Part shown: one piece after another, positions 34,415 to 43,451 of the stretch
Layout: every line of letters begins with the position of its first letter
Position numbering within the stretch: position 1 is the stretch's first letter
Source: Phycisphaerales bacterium
GTDB taxonomy: Bacteria; Planctomycetota; Phycisphaerae; Phycisphaerales; UBA1924
Reading direction: 5' to 3'
DNA length: 47,874 nucleotides
Assembly: GCA_029260435.1 (NCBI GenBank)
Contig: JAJDDG010000045.1
Location: forward strand, 1-47,874
Notes under the pieces: generated by a model
Database searches by the model: none
The model's input: the letters and a program-made list of their open reading frames with translations, nothing else
Told to the model about the DNA's origin: nothing
Made by a program: the position numbers and the translations under genes

Positions 34415-34924
34415 TTACCCGTCCTGTGGGTTGAGGCGGCGCATCGCCTCGTCGTACTGCTTTTTGAGCAAGCGGTACCGCATCAGCGATTTCACCCGCG
34501 TGACAAGCTCGATCTTGTGCACCGGTTTCGTCAGAAAATCATCCGCACCGCTCTCTACAGCGCGCTCCACGTCTGAAACATCGCTCAGCGCAGTCACCAT
34601 CACGATCGGGATATCCCGTGTCGCCGGGTTCTTCTTGAGCTTCGAGCACAGCTGAAAACCGCTCATCCGCGGCATCATCACATCCAGCACGATCAGGTCC
34701 GGCTCGTCCCGCTCGATAAACGCCACCGCCTCCAAGCCATCGCCCGCCGTCCCGATGCGGCACCCGATGTCTTCGAGGTACGCCTGCAACAGCTCTCTGT
34801 TCTGCTCGTGATCATCCACCACAAGGATCAGCGCAGACCCGAGATCCATCTCCCGATCGACCAGAGCCTCCGCGCCCGTCGCCCCTCCATCCCGCGTGCC
34901 CTGTTGCTCATCGTTCACGCTCAT
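34415..34924 (-). CDS. Stand-alone response regulator receiver
   Basis: A 169-residue protein with an N-terminal Gly/Asp-rich extension (1-30) and a full receiver domain (about 32-150). The acidic pair is Asp37-Asp38, the phosphoacceptor Asp81 in LIVLDVMMP, Thr111 in MVTAL and Lys133 in LTKPV. A short charged helix (KKQYDEAMRRLNPQDG) ends the protein. It has no DNA-binding or enzyme output, so it acts like CheY/DivK by binding partners, and the histidine kinase is not in the window. ATG 34924 and GTG 34927 are adjacent start candidates; ATG 34846 (MDLGSAL) is a third possibility. Confidence 0.93.
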   Translation of the reverse strand: MSVNDEQQGTRDGGATGAEALVDREMDLGSALILVVDDHEQNRELLQAYLEDIGCRIGTAGDGLEAVAFIERDEPDLIVLDVMMPRMSGFQLCSKLKKNPATRDIPIVMVTALSDVSDVERAVESGADDFLTKPVHKIELVTRVKSLMRYRLLKKQYDEAMRRLNPQDG

Positions 34925-35010
34925 CACCTCGCTTCACTGCGTCAGAACGCCCATCCTACCCGCTCACCCCGCGCCGCCATATCTTCCTTCCAAAAACCTA
35001 ACATCAAATG

Positions 35011-35019
35011 TGCTATAAT
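35011..35019 (+). promoter_or_regulatory. Extended -10 promoter element
   Basis: TG-C-TATAAT is a perfect extended -10 sequence for the housekeeping sigma factor, in a locally AT-rich stretch (34984-35020). A good -35 box is not seen, which extended -10 promoters do not need. It lies 70 bases before ATG 35090 and should drive that gene. Confidence 0.6.
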
Positions 35020-35089
35020 CGCTGGACTCGGCACAGTTTCGCCCGCCCGCGGCGTTGCTGCGCTGTAGGTACCAAGAGGTTTCCCACGT

Positions 35090-35563
35090 ATGGTCACGCA
35101 ACTCGACGAACCAGTCATCACAGGCCTGCCTTGGCACGACGAATTCAATAAGCCGTCTGCCGAGGATCTCTTTGCGCCCTACGACAAGACCAACGGGGGC
35201 TTCTTCACCGCGCTCCGCGAACACCTGCTCTCGTTCGAGGGTGTCACCGAAGAAATCGAGTGGCACGGGCTGCCGTGGCGCTGGTGCTTCGTCTACAGCC
35301 ACCCGGGTGACACCGAGCGCCCCATGGCGTATCTCGTGCCCAACCCGCGCTTCCCGGTGCTGAGCATCCCGATGCCGTACGAGATGGTCTGCTCGCTCCC
35401 GATGAGACGCCTCCGCAAGTACATCCGCGAAGAGATCAATCCGAAGCGCTGCATCGGCACCACCTACTGGTCATCCTGGGAAGTCTCGAACAACCCCCAG
35501 CTCGACGACACCAAAGACATCGCCAAGCGCAAAGCGAATTTCCTCGCCAAAGCGCTCGTCTAA
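35090..35563 (+). CDS. Uncharacterised protein, 157 residues
   Basis: A soluble, acidic-to-neutral protein rich in aromatic residues (EWHGLPWRWCFVYSHPGD, YWSSWEVSNN). It has no signal peptide, membrane helix or catalytic motif that I recognise. The segment FPVLSIPMPYEMVCSLPMRR and the later KYIREEI helix suggest an alpha/beta domain of the kind seen in small DUF-type proteins with a Y-D-x-x fold, but no family can be named. GAGG lies 10 bases before ATG 35090 and an extended -10 promoter stands 70 bases upstream. The stop overlaps the convergent end of the eight-gene operon by 4 bases. Confidence 0.65.
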   Translation: MVTQLDEPVITGLPWHDEFNKPSAEDLFAPYDKTNGGFFTALREHLLSFEGVTEEIEWHGLPWRWCFVYSHPGDTERPMAYLVPNPRFPVLSIPMPYEMVCSLPMRRLRKYIREEINPKRCIGTTYWSSWEVSNNPQLDDTKDIAKRKANFLAKALV

Positions 35564-36453
35564 GGTTCCTCTCGAACCCACTGCCCATCCCGCCAGTCAT
35601 CGCTCTCCGGGCATCGGTACATCGATGCTTCCGGATCGACGCCGTACCACAGCGCCAATTCGCTCGGATCGACATCACGGATCGGTTCCCCGCCATCCGC
35701 GACATACTGCGCGCTCCATGTGTCGGCTTCGACTCCCAGCAGTTCCGCCTCGATCACGAGCAACCCGACAAACGCCTCCTCGCCAAGCCTCGCGCCCGGA
35801 TTCCCGCCGCACCTCCCGCAGGACACCCACTCCCGCCCACCGAGGTGCCCACTCCCCGGGCGGACCACCCGCCTGTTGCGGCACTCCGGGCAAGATGCCC
35901 TGCTCTCCATCGCCTCCATGCTCATCCCGAGTTCGCCGAGATCCTCTTCAAGAGACGCGAACACTTTCGCGCCGTCCTCGCGGCGCAGGCGCTCTCTCGC
36001 ACCACGGAACGCCTCACCCCTGAACAACCCGATCGCCTCCGCGACGCGTTCCTCTCCCACACCCGGAGTTCCCCCGGGATCCGCGACCCAACCACCCTCC
36101 CCCTGATCAAATGTTTCGGCGAGCGCAAGCAACCATGCCCGCTCGCTCTCGCGGGGTGTCAGATCCGCCAGCGCAATACACGCACTCGCCGCAAGCCCGT
36201 CACGCCCGCCATCACGCATGTCCCGCTCCAGCGCAAGCACAAACAGGCGTTCGGCCAGCGCACGCCCCTCCGCACCGGGCATCTCGTACGCCACTTCTTC
36301 ACCAAGCTCGAAGTACGCTCTCGGATCACCCGCCTCGAGCGCACATAGCCGATCGCGCAACCCGAGCACGCCCTCGTACTCCTCCGCGCTCGGTGCACGC
36401 TCGACCACCGTGCCCGCCACAACGATGCAGACTACAAGCAACACTCGTTTCAC
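35560..36453 (-). CDS. Secreted zinc-ribbon protein, last gene of the ExbBD-vWA operon
   Basis: A 297-residue protein starting at GTG 36453 with AAGGAGG 6 bases upstream. A signal peptide (KRVLLVVCIVVAGTVV) is followed by a helical region (EGVLGLRDRLCALEAGDPRAY, TPRESERAWLLALAE) with TPR-like spacing. A four-cysteine zinc ribbon follows (CPEC at about 189-192 and CGRC about 22 residues later), then a C-terminal acidic and aromatic region. Zinc ribbons often mediate protein or nucleic-acid contacts; in an exported protein a structural role is likelier. It overlaps the preceding gene by 4 bases. The family is unknown to me; the operon context is the main clue. Confidence 0.78.
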   Translation of the reverse strand: MKRVLLVVCIVVAGTVVERAPSAEEYEGVLGLRDRLCALEAGDPRAYFELGEEVAYEMPGAEGRALAERLFVLALERDMRDGGRDGLAASACIALADLTPRESERAWLLALAETFDQGEGGWVADPGGTPGVGEERVAEAIGLFRGEAFRGARERLRREDGAKVFASLEEDLGELGMSMEAMESRASCPECRNRRVVRPGSGHLGGREWVSCGRCGGNPGARLGEEAFVGLLVIEAELLGVEADTWSAQYVADGGEPIRDVDPSELALWYGVDPEASMYRCPESDDWRDGQWVREEP

Positions 36454-39218
36454 GCCCCACCTCCTTGCTGCTCGGCCACCCCGCGATCGCCAAACCGGAT
36501 CAGCCACAATTCGACTACCGCTCGCTCCCCAGCAAGGATCTGCTCGAAGACATCCGCCGCGACGCGCCGCTCACCCGCGAATCGATCCATGATCGCGCCG
36601 ATCTGCTCGCCATCACTCGCGTTTTCCTGCTCGACCACCAACGCCATTATCTCCACAACCGAAGCCTGCTCCGCCGCGAAGAGTTGTATCGCCCCTCGTG
36701 CCAACGCAACCCGCCCCGCCCGCCGCCGCTCGATTTGTTCGATGCGTGCCCGAACACCGCCGATCCCCTCGAACCCCTGCGCGATCCCCCGCCACGCATC
36801 CCACTCCCGAGCCGCCCCCCAGCGCGGATCATCCCCTGCGCCTGTTGGTTGCTGCACGCCGCTACCCAGCATTTCCCCCCGTGCGCCGTATGCCTTTCCG
36901 AGCAAAACGCTCAGCAGATCAATCACCGCGTGTTCCTGCGCCGCGAGCATCTCCCACACCCGCGCAACCAGCGCCCGGCGCGCACCCATCCGGAACCCCG
37001 GATCCTGTGAACCGGGCAGCGGGCGCCCGCACACCTCCTCGATCATCTGCCTGATCTCCGGTGACCTCGGCATCTGATCGCACGCTTCGAGTAAGCCATA
37101 CACCACCGCCGGGTTCCCCGCCCGCTCGCGCACAAGCCGCTGCGCGAGCTGCCGCACATCCGCTGGCGTCGCAAACAACGCCGCCTCCGCGAGCACATCC
37201 GCGTCACCCGATCCGAGCGGCTCGCGCCGACCCAGCAGTTCTCCAAGCGATCGCAGCGCATCCGCAGAATTTCGGCGTGCCTCCTGGAACCGCGCCCCCC
37301 ACTCCCCGTCAATCCCGCGCGCGGGCATGGTCAGACCCTTGATATCTACCGCAATGATCCCTTGCGTTCTGTGAACGCTCAGTGCCTCCTGCACGCGCGC
37401 CGGTCCGTCACGCAACGTCGTCTCGCCCAGTGCCACAGCCCCACCCCACCGCTCAACCGCAGCCTGCGCGATCAGCGAAAGCCGGGCGGCGTATTCCAGC
37501 GCCCGCTCACCGTCGAGCCTCCCGCGCGCATTGTCCAGCACCCGCCGGGCATCCTCCGCCCACCGATTCTCCAGCACACTCGTCTCACGCCTCGTCCGCA
37601 GCCCCCACGCGTCCGCATACCTGTCCCGCAATGATTGGCGTGAGCCCGCGCCCGCGGTCGCGGAAAGCACCATATCAACGCCTACCCCGCTGCCATCCCC
37701 GCGCCCCGCGATCCATGTCGTCACCTCCGCGAGATCGCCAACACTGATGCCCGGGTCATCAAACCACGCAACGACCGCTTCTCGCGCGGGGCGATCTTCC
37801 TCCCATGTCACACCATCGAGCAGTAACCACAGGACCGAGTGCGCCCGGTCATCCTGCGATGGCTCGGCTCCCTCGAGCAGCAACAGCCCCGCGGTGTGCA
37901 GCACAACCCGCTCTCCCTCGGTCGGTTGATGCTCGTTCACAGCTCGAACACTCTCGATCCACGCCTCCCATGCCTCTTCGTACCGATCCACACGGCGCGC
38001 CCCGCCATCTCTTCCAGGGAGCATCCAACCCGCGAGTGTTTCGAGCGAACCACTCGCCCCAGCCCAGTAGCTCCGCCCGGGTTCGCCTTTCCGAGATTGC
38101 ACCGCGCGCGAGAGCATCGAATCGATCAATCTCGCAGAGGAACGCGGGATCGTTCGCTCTCGCTCCAGGCGATACGCCATCCCCACCGACCACACCCCCG
38201 CCCGAATATCATCCGCACGGATCGTGTCGAGGTGGACCGCGTATAGATTCTGCCCCGCGCCCAACACAATTCCGACCGCCTCGCCCGCCATCCCCCGCCC
38301 GGAACAATCGCGCACAAACCTGATGACGCGCTCGTTCGCTGCCACCAGGTGTTCACGCTCGATATCCACCCACGTCCGCGCCAGCTCGTCGATAACTCTC
38401 TGAAACTCCCCGATCGCCCGAGTTGGCTCGCTCTGGATCAATCGCAGCACCACATCGAGCCGCGCGATCAACTGTTCACCCCCATGCGATACCGAATCCT
38501 CGGCGCTTTCTGAATCAGAGCTGTCGAGCCGAGGGACGATCCCTCCCATCGCCGCGCCCAACCCGTCGGGCTCCACCTGCTCGATTTCCGTTCCTGCCTG
38601 CGCCGTTCTCTCACGCTGGATAGTCACCACCTTCACCAAGAGCACAACCGTCGCCAGAATCAGCGCCGCGCTAAGCGCGCCCAGCACGATCCTCCCCCTC
38701 CCGCTCACCGCAGCCGCTGGTGCGCCGATCTCGGGGTGCGCTTCGCCCAAAGCGCGAGCTTCCCCATCCCATTTCGCCCGCTCCCGACGCCCTGCCCGCC
38801 GGATAATCCGAGACAGCTCATCCATCCCCATCCCGTATGAATGCAGCACCGACGCAACAAGCCGCTTCGCTCGATCGTTCCACCCGCCGCAGTGTGCGAT
38901 CAATCCCAGGATCATCTCGTCCAAAGCCGCATCGCTATCCCCCGCACCATCACCGCCCGGTTGGAGCAGAGCCACAATCTCTTTGCGCACCCTCGGGTCA
39001 CGCAACTGCGCCGCCGCAACATGCAACGCAAGGCGCACCTCGTCCGCCTGCGCTGTCGATCCCTGCGGGTGCTGCACGAGTCGCGCAAGCTGGCGCGACA
39101 GCGCAGCATGCACCTCCGCCTCGCTCGGATCACCCACAGCAATCCCGAGCAGCCCGAACGCCCCGAGTGACGTATCCGTCCCCGGCAGCAGCGAGTACAG
39201 CGCAAGCTCATCGACCAC
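36450..39218 (-). CDS. Large single-span protein with J-like N-terminal domain, ExbBD-vWA operon
   Basis: A 922-residue protein starting at GTG 39218, with the start inside the end of the preceding gene. Residues 18-85 resemble a J domain: LLGIAVGDPSEAEVHAALSR, a His-Pro-Gln loop in place of the catalytic His-Pro-Asp, then a helix and LRDPRVRKE. One membrane helix lies at about 176-197. The remaining 720 residues are extracytoplasmic, almost entirely helical and Arg/Glu/Ala-rich (for example ADVRQLAQRLVRERAGN, VFEQILAGERAVVEL), with repeat-like spacing. No enzyme motif was seen. I infer a scaffold joining the cytoplasmic side to the helical-repeat partner encoded next to it. Confidence 0.75.
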   Translation of the reverse strand: MVDELALYSLLPGTDTSLGAFGLLGIAVGDPSEAEVHAALSRQLARLVQHPQGSTAQADEVRLALHVAAAQLRDPRVRKEIVALLQPGGDGAGDSDAALDEMILGLIAHCGGWNDRAKRLVASVLHSYGMGMDELSRIIRRAGRRERAKWDGEARALGEAHPEIGAPAAAVSGRGRIVLGALSAALILATVVLLVKVVTIQRERTAQAGTEIEQVEPDGLGAAMGGIVPRLDSSDSESAEDSVSHGGEQLIARLDVVLRLIQSEPTRAIGEFQRVIDELARTWVDIEREHLVAANERVIRFVRDCSGRGMAGEAVGIVLGAGQNLYAVHLDTIRADDIRAGVWSVGMAYRLERERTIPRSSARLIDSMLSRAVQSRKGEPGRSYWAGASGSLETLAGWMLPGRDGGARRVDRYEEAWEAWIESVRAVNEHQPTEGERVVLHTAGLLLLEGAEPSQDDRAHSVLWLLLDGVTWEEDRPAREAVVAWFDDPGISVGDLAEVTTWIAGRGDGSGVGVDMVLSATAGAGSRQSLRDRYADAWGLRTRRETSVLENRWAEDARRVLDNARGRLDGERALEYAARLSLIAQAAVERWGGAVALGETTLRDGPARVQEALSVHRTQGIIAVDIKGLTMPARGIDGEWGARFQEARRNSADALRSLGELLGRREPLGSGDADVLAEAALFATPADVRQLAQRLVRERAGNPAVVYGLLEACDQMPRSPEIRQMIEEVCGRPLPGSQDPGFRMGARRALVARVWEMLAAQEHAVIDLLSVLLGKAYGARGEMLGSGVQQPTGAGDDPRWGAAREWDAWRGIAQGFEGIGGVRARIEQIERRRAGRVALARGAIQLFAAEQASVVEIMALVVEQENASDGEQIGAIMDRFAGERRVAADVFEQILAGERAVVELWLIRFGDRGVAEQQGGGA
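36460..36466 (-). promoter_or_regulatory. Strong ribosome binding site for the zinc-ribbon gene
   Basis: AAGGAGG, 6 bases before GTG 36453, is close to the ideal Shine-Dalgarno sequence. It decides this GTG over the in-frame ATG 54 bases upstream, which lies inside the preceding gene. Confidence 0.7.
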
Positions 39219-41883
39219 CGCTCGCCCCCCTCCCGCTCAACCGAATATGCAACGCACGCAGCGCCTCGCCCCACGGATCCGGGCCATACGACGGGTAGAG
39301 CAGCGCGTGCTGCTCGATCGTCTCCAGCGCCTTGCCCCGATCCACCCGCTCGAGCACGCCCAGCTGACGCACCCGCGCTTCGAACCACTCGTCACTCCCG
39401 CGACGAAGCCCCGCGACCAACACGCGCCATCGGAGCAACGCCTCCTCGTCCTCTCCCGCGTCCTCCGCGAGCAAACCCGCAAGCCGCAATAATCCCGCGT
39501 CGTACGGCTGGGCATTGAGCAGCACCGAGACCAGCCGCCTGCTCAACTCCAGATACTCCTGTTCCTTCCTGATCCGCCAGAGCGCAGCCGACGCGTTCGC
39601 AACATCCGACTGCACACTCATCAGCACACCATCAACCGGTGCCGTTCCCTCGTCTAGGAGCGACGCGATCACCCGCCGCCCATGCCGCACCACACGATCC
39701 GCCGCCGACTCAACCGCGGCATCATCCGTCGCGTCATAAAAACGACGTACCGCTTCCTGGTACATCAACCGGTCCCCCGAACTCGCACTCCCTCCTCCCT
39801 CATCACTCAGCTGGGCGACCAGGCGTTCCGCCTCCCCGTGATCCCCTTCTACCAACGCAATCTGTGCGCGCCGGTACAGCAACTCCTGATCGTAGAGCCC
39901 ACCATCCACCACCCCCCGCGCGATCAATCCCCTCAGCACGTCCAGCGCGTCCGCAGCCCGGGCGCTGTCAGCCTCGGGCGAACCAAGCATGACCTCCGCG
40001 ATCCGCCTGGCGCGGAGCACCGCGTAACGAACCGCGCTCGCATCCCCTTCGCTTGCATGACGCGCATCGAGATAAAGCAAAGGCTCCGCGATCTCCGCGT
40101 AACGCCGCGCCGCCCACGCACGCCGCCCCGGAAGCGAGTCTTTGTACAAATCATACAGCAACCCCGATGCCTCACGCCGTGCCACGTCGTATACGGGCGA
40201 TCCCCGCTCGATGCTCAATAGCTCCGCCACCGCGCGCTCGGGCTCCCGACCAGACGCCGCCGCACGCTCGTACACCACCAGCGCCGTCCTCGGATCATCC
40301 GGGTACGCACGCACGAACTCCCGCACCAGATCGTCCCGCTCGCGTGCGAGCGCCACCGTCCCACCCAATCCCGCACCCATCCCCGAACACTTCACCGCCA
40401 TCCACAGCGCCTCCCGCGCCCGCGCCGCATCGCTCTCTTGCAGCGCCGTCCACGCACGTTTGAACCAAACCGCGCCCTCGCGAAAACCCACAGGATTGTC
40501 CGACCCGTAGTACAACGCGAGCCCCCTCAGCACCGCAACACTGCCCAACGCGGCGCCATACTCTCCCGCGTCCTCTGCCTTGTACGCATCGATAAATCCT
40601 GTGCTCGCACGGAGAAACCCCGCCCGGGCTCCGCTGTCCGTAGTCGGTTCATCCGGATCACCACCGCCCGCCAGATGCGCCTGCTGCGCCGCGTTGTACT
40701 CGCGGAGCGCACGCATAAACGTCGCCATGAACCCCGCGCCGTTATCCACTGCCCCCGGATACTTCGACACCAGATCCAGCACATGCCCCGTTTCGTTCAT
40801 CGCTACAAGATCGCCCAACGCGACCCTCCCGAGATGCTCAATCACGACACGCTCCGTAGCACGACCCGCCGTGGCCTCAAACGACAACACCCCCACCAGC
40901 CGCGCCACCAGCGCATCCATCGTCCCATCCCCGCGCTCCGCCTGAACCGCCGTGCCAACCTGCGTCCATGCTCCCGCGTACGCCATCGCCAGCACCCGGT
41001 ACACACCGAGTTTTTCCCGCACCGCAGTGTTCGCGTCCTCACCACCTTCGACCAGCCCGACCCACCGCAGCGCACTCTCCCCCTGCCCCATCAACCCCGA
41101 AGCCAATGCGCACCCGACCGCCGAGCGCGCCACATGCTCGTACCCCATCAACCCGTCCGGCACGCGCTCCGTATCCGCCCGTTGTCCGCGTTGCGCGTTG
41201 AGCAACCACCCAAAGTGCCGCAGCGCCGCAGCGCCATAATCACTGCGCTCCTCGAGATGTAACTCCGCGAGATACACACACGACCACCCACCGTAATAGT
41301 GCGAGAGCGAACGGTGCCGCCTCGCCTCGCCGAGCGTCCGGCTGAGCAGGTCGTCATCCGCGTTCCCGCTGCCCAATTCTTCCTGTTTCTCAAGCGCGCG
41401 CACCCTCTGATCCGCCAGCACCCCGATCTCCCTGAACTGTTCCTCCAGCCCGACAAGGTGCGCACGCAGCGCCGCAGGGTCTTCCGCACCGTCCAGCCGC
41501 AAACGCAACCGCTCAACCGCGGACTCCACGCCACCGTACGCCGCCCGCGCAAGACTCAGCCGCAGTTCAACGGTATCCGCCTCCTGCACCCGATCGAGCA
41601 ACCGCTGCCCACGCGAGATCAGTTCCTGCCGCCGATTCCCTTGTTCTGTCTCTTCGAGCAGACGCGCATAGACACCAGCCAACCGTTGCGCTAACTCCCG
41701 CTTCCGCCTGCCCTCCGCGCCGTCGATCCGGCGCTCCAGCTGCGCCGCGACGAGCCCGTACAACCCGCGCTGCTCGAGCCACCCCTCGAGAGACTCCTCC
41801 ACCCCGTTCCCCTGTGCACGCACAGCACCCGTGCTAACAATAAGCGCGAGCAGTGCAATAATTCGACTACCGCGCGGGCACAT
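39208..41883 (-). CDS. Secreted helical-repeat (TPR-like) protein, ExbBD-vWA operon
   Basis: An 891-residue protein with a signal peptide (RIIALLALIVSTGAVRAQ, residues 6-23). The mature part is built of about 40-residue helical hairpins with TPR/Sel1-type spacing (GDHGEAERLVAQLSDEGG, EDEEALLRWRVLVAG, ALETIEQHALLYPSYG). No cysteine pair or enzyme motif is seen. Proteins of this kind in planctomycetes usually serve as periplasmic assembly platforms. It overlaps the exbD gene before it by 17 bases and the next gene by 11 bases, so it is translated from the same message. Confidence 0.78.
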   Translation of the reverse strand: MCPRGSRIIALLALIVSTGAVRAQGNGVEESLEGWLEQRGLYGLVAAQLERRIDGAEGRRKRELAQRLAGVYARLLEETEQGNRRQELISRGQRLLDRVQEADTVELRLSLARAAYGGVESAVERLRLRLDGAEDPAALRAHLVGLEEQFREIGVLADQRVRALEKQEELGSGNADDDLLSRTLGEARRHRSLSHYYGGWSCVYLAELHLEERSDYGAAALRHFGWLLNAQRGQRADTERVPDGLMGYEHVARSAVGCALASGLMGQGESALRWVGLVEGGEDANTAVREKLGVYRVLAMAYAGAWTQVGTAVQAERGDGTMDALVARLVGVLSFEATAGRATERVVIEHLGRVALGDLVAMNETGHVLDLVSKYPGAVDNGAGFMATFMRALREYNAAQQAHLAGGGDPDEPTTDSGARAGFLRASTGFIDAYKAEDAGEYGAALGSVAVLRGLALYYGSDNPVGFREGAVWFKRAWTALQESDAARAREALWMAVKCSGMGAGLGGTVALARERDDLVREFVRAYPDDPRTALVVYERAAASGREPERAVAELLSIERGSPVYDVARREASGLLYDLYKDSLPGRRAWAARRYAEIAEPLLYLDARHASEGDASAVRYAVLRARRIAEVMLGSPEADSARAADALDVLRGLIARGVVDGGLYDQELLYRRAQIALVEGDHGEAERLVAQLSDEGGGSASSGDRLMYQEAVRRFYDATDDAAVESAADRVVRHGRRVIASLLDEGTAPVDGVLMSVQSDVANASAALWRIRKEQEYLELSRRLVSVLLNAQPYDAGLLRLAGLLAEDAGEDEEALLRWRVLVAGLRRGSDEWFEARVRQLGVLERVDRGKALETIEQHALLYPSYGPDPWGEALRALHIRLSGRGASGGR

Positions 41884-42286
41884 ACGTCATCCTTTCGAAT
41901 CCCGCGTCCCGGCACGCCTGCAACGCACCCGCCGCGTGCCTTGTCTTCAGCTCGTCCGAGCACCGCACAAATACACCCGGCCCCTTGGGCAACCCACGCA
42001 GCACCTCTTCCAATGACGCCGTATCACGGATCACCAGATCACCAATCACATACGCCGGCAGCCCCTCCACCAGCTTCACATCGATGATCTGCATATTCAG
42101 ATCGCTCGCACCAACGCTGCTCTCCTGCTCCGCCTGCAGCCCGGGCGAAAGCTTCGACTCGGGCGGCATATGCGTCGTGGACACAAGAAAAAACACCAGC
42201 AGCAAAAACACCACATCGATCATCGGCGTCATATTCCACCGCTGTAAATGCAGCCCGCGCCGCGCATCACTCATCGAAAAATCCAT
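41867..42286 (-). CDS. exbD: ExbD/TolR-family protein 2
   Basis: A 139-residue inner-membrane protein. The N-terminal segment MTPMIDVVFLLLVFFLVST contains the single membrane helix, and Asp24 is the proton-coupling aspartate of ExbD/TolR. The rest is a periplasmic domain (NMQIIDVKLVEGLPAYVIGD, ... GVFVRCSDELK) with the usual ExbD fold. It forms a proton channel with ExbB and passes motive force to a partner protein. It differs clearly from the other exbD in the operon (different N-terminus and periplasmic sequence), so the pair may form a heteromeric stator. The ATG at 42286 abuts the preceding stop (TGATG); a GTG at 42289 is the alternative. Confidence 0.93.
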   Translation of the reverse strand: MDFSMSDARRGLHLQRWNMTPMIDVVFLLLVFFLVSTTHMPPESKLSPGLQAEQESSVGASDLNMQIIDVKLVEGLPAYVIGDLVIRDTASLEEVLRGLPKGPGVFVRCSDELKTRHAAGALQACRDAGFERMTYVPAR

Positions 42287-42714
42287 CACCCACCCCCCTC
42301 ATACGGCACCTCTGTCGCAAGCCGCCACCCGCGCACGCCGAGCTCTGCGACCCCCTCCGCGATCGAGTTGACCACCGCGAGCGACGCCGCCTCGTCCGCG
42401 CGGATCAGCAGATCAAACTCACCGCCGCCCGCGCTCAACTCGTGCGCGATCTTGTTGAACAGCTGCTCGCGCGTTAGCGCCTCACCCTCTACAACAATCC
42501 GCCCCTCCTCGGTCACGTTCACGACCACCGTCCCCGCACGCTCCTCATCGATCGCCTCGCCCTCTTCCACAGGCAGATCCACCCGCTCGCGCGTCAACTC
42601 AACGAGCGATGAAGTTGTCAGAAAGAAAACGATCAGCAAAAATACAACGTCCACCATCGCCGTGAGATCCATGGGCAACACCCGTCCGCGAGATTGACCG
42701 CCATCAAACCTCAC
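42286..42714 (-). CDS. exbD: ExbD/TolR-family protein 1
   Basis: A 142-residue protein with MDLTAMVDVVFLLIVFFLTTS as its membrane segment (only part cited) and Asp22 as the proton-coupling residue. The periplasmic domain has the family strands (GTVVVNVTEEGRIVVEGEAL, FDLLIRADEAASLAVV) more typical of canonical ExbD than its operon partner. GTG 42714 overlaps the exbB stop by 4 bases (GTGA). With ExbB it should build the proton-conducting stator of this operon's system. Confidence 0.94.
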   Translation of the reverse strand: MRFDGGQSRGRVLPMDLTAMVDVVFLLIVFFLTTSSLVELTRERVDLPVEEGEAIDEERAGTVVVNVTEEGRIVVEGEALTREQLFNKIAHELSAGGGEFDLLIRADEAASLAVVNSIAEGVAELGVRGWRLATEVPYEGGG

Positions 42715-43451
42715 GCGCCGCTCCCACCGTTGCCCGCCGGTGCCGACGCACCGCCCAATCCTTCACTCTCCAGATGCACCGCGAGGTCGTCAACGATCAC
42801 CGCGATCGTCGTCGCGAGCGAATCGATCTTGTTGCGAAAATACGTCACGACCGCGGTCGTCGGGATCGCGAGCACGAGCCCCATGATCGTTGTCACCAGC
42901 GCAAGGCTGATATCCCCCGCGAGTTGATCGGGCCTGCCAAAGCCCTCCCCGGTGCTGATCGTCGCGAACGCCCCGTTGATCCCGACCACCGTCCCGAGCA
43001 GCCCAAGCATCGGCGCGATCGTCGCCACGAGCGAAAGCCCATCCGTCGAGCGGTACAACTTCGCCACCTGCTCCTGCCCCGCCTCCTCCAGCGCGCTCTT
43101 CAACTCCAGCGCCCCAAACGGCGATCGCTTGTACCGGCTCAACCCGGAGCCCATCACATTCGCCAGAAAACACCGCGCACTCTCGTCCTTGCAGAATGTC
43201 AGCGCCGCGTTCACCTGCCCCTTGGACAACAGGCGTTCCAGCTCTTCAACCACATGCACCGGCGCGAGCGCCCCCTCCCTGATCTGCAGCCCATGCGCCA
43301 CAATCAGCACAACCGCAACGAGCGAGAGCAAGACGATCACCAGCCCGATCACCCCACCCGCCCGCACCATCTCCAAGACGGAGACCCCTCCGCCCCCGCC
43401 ATCCGGGGCAGATCCAACGAGCAACATCCCATCGAGTAACGCGTACACCAT
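42711..43451 (-). CDS. exbB: MotA/TolQ/ExbB-family proton channel protein
   Basis: A 246-residue inner-membrane protein with three membrane spans (about 33-53, 138-160 and 178-203) and the cytoplasmic domain between spans 1 and 2. The family signature is in spans 2 and 3: ATIAPMLGLLGTVVGINGAF and DISLALVTTIMGLVLAIPTT, with the pore-lining Thr and the Ala/Gly-rich packing. A Gly-rich stretch (PDGGGGG) precedes span 1. It forms pentamers with ExbD to use the proton gradient. ATG 43451 overlaps the preceding stop by one base, and the next gene by 4 bases. Confidence 0.95.
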   Translation of the reverse strand: MVYALLDGMLLVGSAPDGGGGGVSVLEMVRAGGVIGLVIVLLSLVAVVLIVAHGLQIREGALAPVHVVEELERLLSKGQVNAALTFCKDESARCFLANVMGSGLSRYKRSPFGALELKSALEEAGQEQVAKLYRSTDGLSLVATIAPMLGLLGTVVGINGAFATISTGEGFGRPDQLAGDISLALVTTIMGLVLAIPTTAVVTYFRNKIDSLATTIAVIVDDLAVHLESEGLGGASAPAGNGGSGA

